Origin: Lotus japonicus
Lineage: Eukaryota > Streptophyta > Magnoliopsida > Fabales > Fabaceae
NCBI RefSeq assembly: GCF_012489685.1
Contig: NC_080041.1
Coordinates: 21,081,802 to 21,145,801, forward strand
Direction of reading: 5' to 3'
DNA: 64,000 nucleotides
Shown here: positions 59,186 through 64,000 of the stretch, one piece after another
Layout: each line of letters begins with the position of its first letter
How positions within the stretch are numbered: position 1 is the first letter of the stretch
Notes under the pieces: model-generated
The model's input: the letters and a program-made list of their open reading frames with translations, nothing else
Told to the model about the DNA's origin: nothing
Databases searched by the model: none
Program-made: the position numbers and the translations under genes

Positions 59186-62100
59186 ATGACGATGGTTGAT
59201 CATGGCGGCACAACGAGTCTCCATTGTTACCACCACTTCATCTCCTTCATCCTCTGTCTCACCTCAATCTCCATCACCCATGTCGCAGCTTCCATCCACG
59301 ACTACCAGAACGAAACCTTCATCCACCGCGCTAACTCCTTCTTCATCCATGGTGGCAGTGAGGGTCTCTACGCCTCCAAACTCCCCTCCTCCAATGTCTC
59401 TCTCGCTTCTGAAGACAAGTTCCTCAATGGCAAATCATTCATCAGGTGATGATTCATGATTCCCTTTATTTCCTTTCTATTTCTGCACCCCATTTGCTCT
59501 TAGCTTTCTTTTTTTGTTCGCATTGTTCTATCAGCAAATGGGTATGTTGGATCTGTTTGTTTCTCGGGAAATTGATTGGGTTTCGTCTTTTTCTTGCCAT
59601 CATTTTCCATGAAAAAAAAAATAATTTTTTAATTCACTGGGTGTCCCCCAATTGACTGATTTTGGAAATTTTGTAATTTGAGTGGATGCAGAAAATGACA
59701 GAAACATTTTGATTTGTTTATTATGATTATTATTTAAATAGAAAATTCTAATCTGGGTTCAGAAATGGGAAGGATTCATGGGAACAGAGTTTTCAGTCAG
59801 TGATGTATTCAATAATATGCTTGTGAATAAATAATTAGTATTCTTAATTCTTGATAGGAACCTGTTTGAATTAACTAGTGAGATTGTAGCTGAACTGTCA
59901 CCTTTCAGAGAGTATTTAATTTATGAATAAGGTTTTAGTTCTTCAGAAAAGGTAGTTAAAAAGAGTTTTATAGCATGTTTAGATCAGCTTATTTCTCCTT
60001 AGAATTGATTTTGGTACCTAGAAGTTACTCAGAGAAGATCCCCTCATAATTGATTTTGGTTTTAGAATCAAGTGTAGAAGGATTTACAAACATGGAATTA
60101 ATGTCATGAGCTGGATCAGGTTTGAGTCTATCACATTTCGAAGAACAAAAGAGTCTGCTGAAAAGACGAATCCGATGCAGCAAAAGACAGGGTTGGTGGA
60201 GGCTATAATAGTTAAGGTAAGAGATAGGAGTAACATTGGGGGTGCTTATCTGAACTCTGATGCTATATGCTGCACCCCGGAGCTTGCCAAAGCAGGTTCT
60301 TGCAAGTTAGGAGAGGTTATCATCCGGGAAAATCCGGATGACCCGAGCGGGCCTAGACGTCTGCAGACATTTTTCGAAGGGCAAAATGAAGAGGCTACAA
60401 TGGTTATTCAAACTGTTGACATAACCAGTACTGGAATGTATTACCTGTATTTCATGTTTTGTGATCCTCAACTGAAGGACACGGTGATCTCTGGAAGAAC
60501 TGTTTGGAGAAATCCGGATGGTTATCTACCAGGGAAGATGATGCCGTTGATGACATTTTATGGTTTAATGCCTTTGGCTTACCTTTTTCTTGGCATGGTG
60601 TGGTTTCTTCGGTTTGTGCAGTATTGGAAAGATGTGATCCAGTTACATTACCACATTACTGCAGTTATTGGCCTTGGCATGTGTGAAATGGCTCTTTGGT
60701 ATTTTGAATATGCAAATTTCAATTCCACTGGAAGCAGGCCAATGGGAATTACACTATGGGCTGTTACCTTCACTGCTGTCAAAAAGACAGTCTCGAGGCT
60801 TCTTCTTCTGGTAGTTTCAATGGGTTATGGCATTGTTCGTCCAACTCTTGGTGGCATAACCTCAAGAGTCCTTCTTCTAGGTGTGGTGTATTTTGTGGCC
60901 TCAGAAGCACTGGAGCTGGTGGAACATCTGGGTAATATTAATGATTTTTCTGGGAAAGCGAGGCTTTTCCTAGTGCTTCCTGTGGCTCTGTTGGATGCAT
61001 GCTTTATTCTTTGGATCTTTTCATCATTATCTAAAACTCTGGAGAAGCTTCAGGTGAACCAGCATGGAATAATATCCCCTATCCTTGCATTATCAGCTTA
61101 TGAGATAGGCCAATGGGCTTAACTCCAGTCTATGAAATTCTAGAATAGACACAAGTTTGGCATATTTATGTTGTTGATTATATTTGTTATTGTTGACATT
61201 CCAACAAAAGTATTATGATGTTTTTAAAAGGGAAATGAAGGTACATTTAGAAAATAGCTTGAGTCTTTTTGGAAAGTTCTATGATCCTAGGATGAATTAA
61301 AAAAGGGTGACTGAAGAATTCTTGGAGCTTCAAATTAAGAATTTAAGATCATTGTATTCTTGTATATTCTTATCCATACTTAAACATTTTCACTCTTAAA
61401 TCTGGTTTAACTTGCATTTCATTTGCTTTGCTATTAAGTGTTAACTAAAAATGATTCTGTACATTTGTGGATTCTATGCACAGATCCGGAAAAGTACGGC
61501 AAAACTTGAATTGTACAGGAAATTTACGAATTCCCTTGCAGTGACAGTGCTTCTTTCAGTAATATGGATTGGCTATGAGGTATTCTTTTGTTTCTTTGCT
61601 ACTTCCTTTTTTTTTTTCCTTATTTTCTCCATATCCTTTGATGATCATTAATGAAAATACTACTGAGCCGAAAATACTAGTGAGATAATAGTTTTGAATA
61701 AAAAAATTAACAATGTAATTTATGTCATGACTTGAAAAACAATTTTCTCCTTAATGACAAGTAGATATTGTTCCTAATCTTGATTTTTTTTATGTGAAGT
61801 CTACAAGAGACTCGGGCTCTGTTTTTATTTTTATTTTTCATATTTCAGTTGTACTTCAATGCATCTGATCCTTTAAGTGAACTGTGGCGAAGAGCTTGGA
61901 TCATCCCAGCTTTCTGGACTTTGCTTTCTTATGCTCTCCTGCTAGTGATCTGCCTTCTCTGGTCCCCATCTCATAATCCTACCAGGTATATTCTAGCTTT
62001 ACTGAAGAACAGAAAACATAAGGTTAATTCTGATAATTGCATATTGATACCTGTAAATCTGCATTTCCTTTTCATCTTTGCCTTTCTCTGTGGATGACAC

Positions 62101-63381
62101 CTCACATATTTGACCCAAAAGTTGTCAAGTTGTTTTTCAATGCGTATGTGTCTCGCTGAGTTCTAATTGTTTCAAGTCTTTCATATAATTGCTAATGTTC
62201 GAGAGCACCCTATAAAAGTGGTAAGTTGTGATTTCAATAACTTGGTATCAATTTTAATGGGAGTAAATTTTGGGAAAGTACCGCAAGGAATGCTAATACT
62301 TAAGGACTTAAGGGTGTAATATGGAAATTTTAATTGTAAAGTATTATGATTTTGTTTTGAGACGGTGTTGTGGTTTTTATGGTGTGAGAAGTTTCAATTA
62401 CTGCAGTAAGGGAATTTTTCCGAATAAATTGTATTCTTTAATTTGTTTGTTCTTGTCTGTAAATGAAATAGTTTATTATGTTGTGAGAATTTCAATTACT
62501 GCAGTGAGTGAATTTTTCAAATAAAGTTTACTCTTTAATTTGTTTGTTCTTCATCTGAAAATGAAATTGTTTATATGCTTGACAAAAGACTCTTGATTTT
62601 TTTGTCGAGATCTTCAAGAAACATTATTGGGTAATCACTGAAATCAATATAAGCTTGATTCTTAATGTCTTTTGAATGGAAAGGAATCAGATATGTATCA
62701 CTTGATGAACATGCTAGCTTAAAGTTCAAACCAACACCAACCTTAATATTTCAAAGGGGACTCAAACTATTGTGGATACAATTCCAACCAACGTGCTCCA
62801 TTGAGATTTGAGATAAAATGAAGAGTCTACATGTTTCAAGGATGATGTTAAAAATGTACCGACAGCAAACCAAATTGAAAATAGGAGTACCGGACTATAG
62901 AAGCTTTTCCTTTTTATATTTATGGTGCATTTGGGCAAACATATTAATGTCCATAAGCTAATTTGAGAAGGTTAATGAAATAATCTCAAATAAGTTAGAT
63001 ATAACTGCTGATCCATGAGCTAATCTGAGCAGCTTATGTAAATAAACACAAAACAACTTATAGGTAGGTCATTAGCTATTTACATAAGCTCTCCCAAACA
63101 CTTGCATAAGCACTAAGTTATAAAATAAGCTCAAATAGGCTCTTCCAAACGGGGTCTTAATTATGTATATTTACACTGACTCAGTGACATTTTACTTGAG
63201 TTTGTGCAGATACGCATATGAGACTGGGGATGACTTTGATGAGGAGGTTGTCCGACTTGCTGGAAGTGGAATTAAAGTGTCTGGGGATATGTCAATCTTA
63301 CTAGAAAGAAAGGCATCAGGTCCCACAGAACATCATGTGTTTGGACTTGGAGAAGAAAGAGAGGAGGACAAGAGGGAGTGA
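59186..63381 (+). CDS. TMEM87/GOST-type seven-transmembrane protein (532 aa)
   Basis: Five exons: 59186-59445, 60120-61053, 61484-61579, 61849-61985 and 63210-63381, with consistent phases. Order: signal peptide (about 1-35), a lumenal GOLD-like domain (FESITFRRTKES, LNSDAICC), then seven hydrophobic segments starting at MTFYGLMPLAYLFLG. Conserved stretches include HYHITAVIGLGMCE, YGIVRPTLGGI and a WIIPAFW...SPSHNPTR end, followed by an acidic cytosolic tail. The family (lung seven transmembrane receptor/TMEM87) acts in Golgi membranes and retrograde trafficking in other organisms; the plant role is less certain. The length fits. An ATG at 60106 would skip the signal peptide and is not favoured. 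Confidence 0.93.
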
Positions 63382-63839
63382 TGGCCCCAGCTTCAGTATT
63401 CTTTCCTTCCATTCTTTGCTGTGCCTCTTTGTATTTTTACTTGGGAGGGCTTAAAAAGAAGGGTCAATGTCAACATGAAGAAGCAACAAAAGACAGGGAA
63501 AGAATAGAGGGCAGGGTTTGTTGAGATCATTATTCAATGGTCATTCAACTTCTAAATTCAAGGTGATATTGTGAGCTTTCCAGGAAGAGTGTTTAGAGGA
63601 CAGCAGCTATAACTGGTTAGCATAAGTGCTTGGTAAAGTGGACAGAATTCCTTACCTAGTAACTTATCTTTGTAGTTAGTTACATGAACATGGTTCAAGT
63701 AACTTTGATCCTTGTTCTGCACATGCTCTTTTGAGCATTGTTAAAGAAATAGAAGAGAAATTATTATCATGACATTGTTTATTAGCTAGTCTTTATGGAT
63801 ATATGGAAGCAATAAATGACATCTTATAAAACAGCAAAA
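63382..63839. other. 3' flank of the TMEM87-like gene
   Basis: Untranslated trailer and spacer; no further gene seen. Confidence 0.4.
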
Positions 63840-64000
63840 GTCTTATCCCGCTAAATGAGATCTCGGACATATGGATCACTTGATCCATATCATATTAAAG
63901 ATACGACCATTTTTACGTTGCTGCTACAAGGGCCTAGCACAACCTTCATTTACCCGGGCTTAGAACCTGCAATGACACAACATAACATAACTTAGGTGGA
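63840..64000 (-). mobile_element. Possible 5' edge of an RTE-type LINE
   Basis: On the minus strand, AAGCCCGGGTAAATGAAGG and CTAGGCCCTTGTAGCAGCAACG resemble the region just upstream of the endonuclease in RTE-type plant LINEs, as I remember them. The endonuclease itself is absent and the window ends here. Confidence 0.25.

Noticed and set aside
60106..60119. TMEM87-like gene starting at the ATG at 60106
   Set aside because: The first bases are intron before a good acceptor at 60119. Joining to the 59186 exon supplies a signal peptide and the expected family length.
1..64000. tRNA, rRNA, CRISPR or prokaryotic defence systems
   Set aside because: None seen; the gene structure is that of a plant nuclear genome.

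Overview
This window is plant nuclear DNA, most likely from a legume. It carries spliced genes with GT-AG introns in long AT-rich, transposon-filled spacers. It also has plant-only families (chalcone synthase, PPR, WRKY, APO, FBD F-box). The legume call rests on the close resemblance of the 389-aa chalcone synthase to legume enzymes as I remember them; the species is not identified. All gene models were read by eye from splice sites and frame continuity.

Layout. 1-8.9 kb: an uncertain minus-strand 5' exon near 3.5-3.8 kb, a 5'-truncated LINE with a MITE nested in it, a Mutator-like element with a perfect 9-bp target duplication, and a small acidic-tailed gene behind four CACGTG boxes. 8.88-12.57 kb (-): a complete five-exon TrhO/UPF0176-rhodanese gene. 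11.07-25.96 kb: a tandem array derived from an ancestral divergent pair, rhodanese (-) and chalcone synthase (+). Units 1 and 2 each hold a rhodanese 5' half, a CHS promoter and a PIF/Harbinger transposon inserted in the CHS 5' leader. Unit 3 holds the rhodanese 5' half (with a 1.05-kb MITE in exon 1) and the only CHS promoter still joined to CHS (26.08-27.38 kb). 28.9-30.1 kb: a histone H2B pseudogene and a copia relic. 30.6-35.2 kb (-): a PPR gene and an APO-family gene. 36.0-42.2 kb: a hAT-like element, a decayed LINE and a solo LTR. 43.9-45.2 kb (+): an F-box/FBD gene. 47.3-50.8 kb (-): a group III WRKY gene with a MITE in intron 2. 51.8-56.2 kb: a 4.4-kb Helitron with textbook ends carrying an RPA-like relic and a SINE. 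59.2-63.4 kb (+): a five-exon TMEM87/GOST-type seven-transmembrane protein gene.

The most unusual feature is in the tandem array. The duplication breakpoint joined rhodanese exon 3, in frame and inside a codon, to ORF1 (the Myb/SANT-like protein) of the Harbinger element. In unit 2 this leaves a chimeric gene with intact promoter, start codon, two introns and a 514-aa reading frame: plastid-type leader, TrhO N-terminal domain, then a transposon DNA-binding protein. Unit 3 has a second copy whose first exon is split by a MITE. Copy 2 is a mosaic whose switch point maps to about 45 bp in exon 1, which indicates unequal crossing-over.

Functionally the ordinary genes are independent neighbours, not a pathway: CHS (flavonoid entry enzyme), TrhO-rhodanese (probable organellar tRNA uridine hydroxylation), PPR and APO (organellar RNA processing or splicing), WRKY (defence or senescence transcription), F-box (ubiquitin ligase adaptor) and TMEM87 (Golgi trafficking). 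I saw no tRNA, rRNA, CRISPR or bacterial-type operon.
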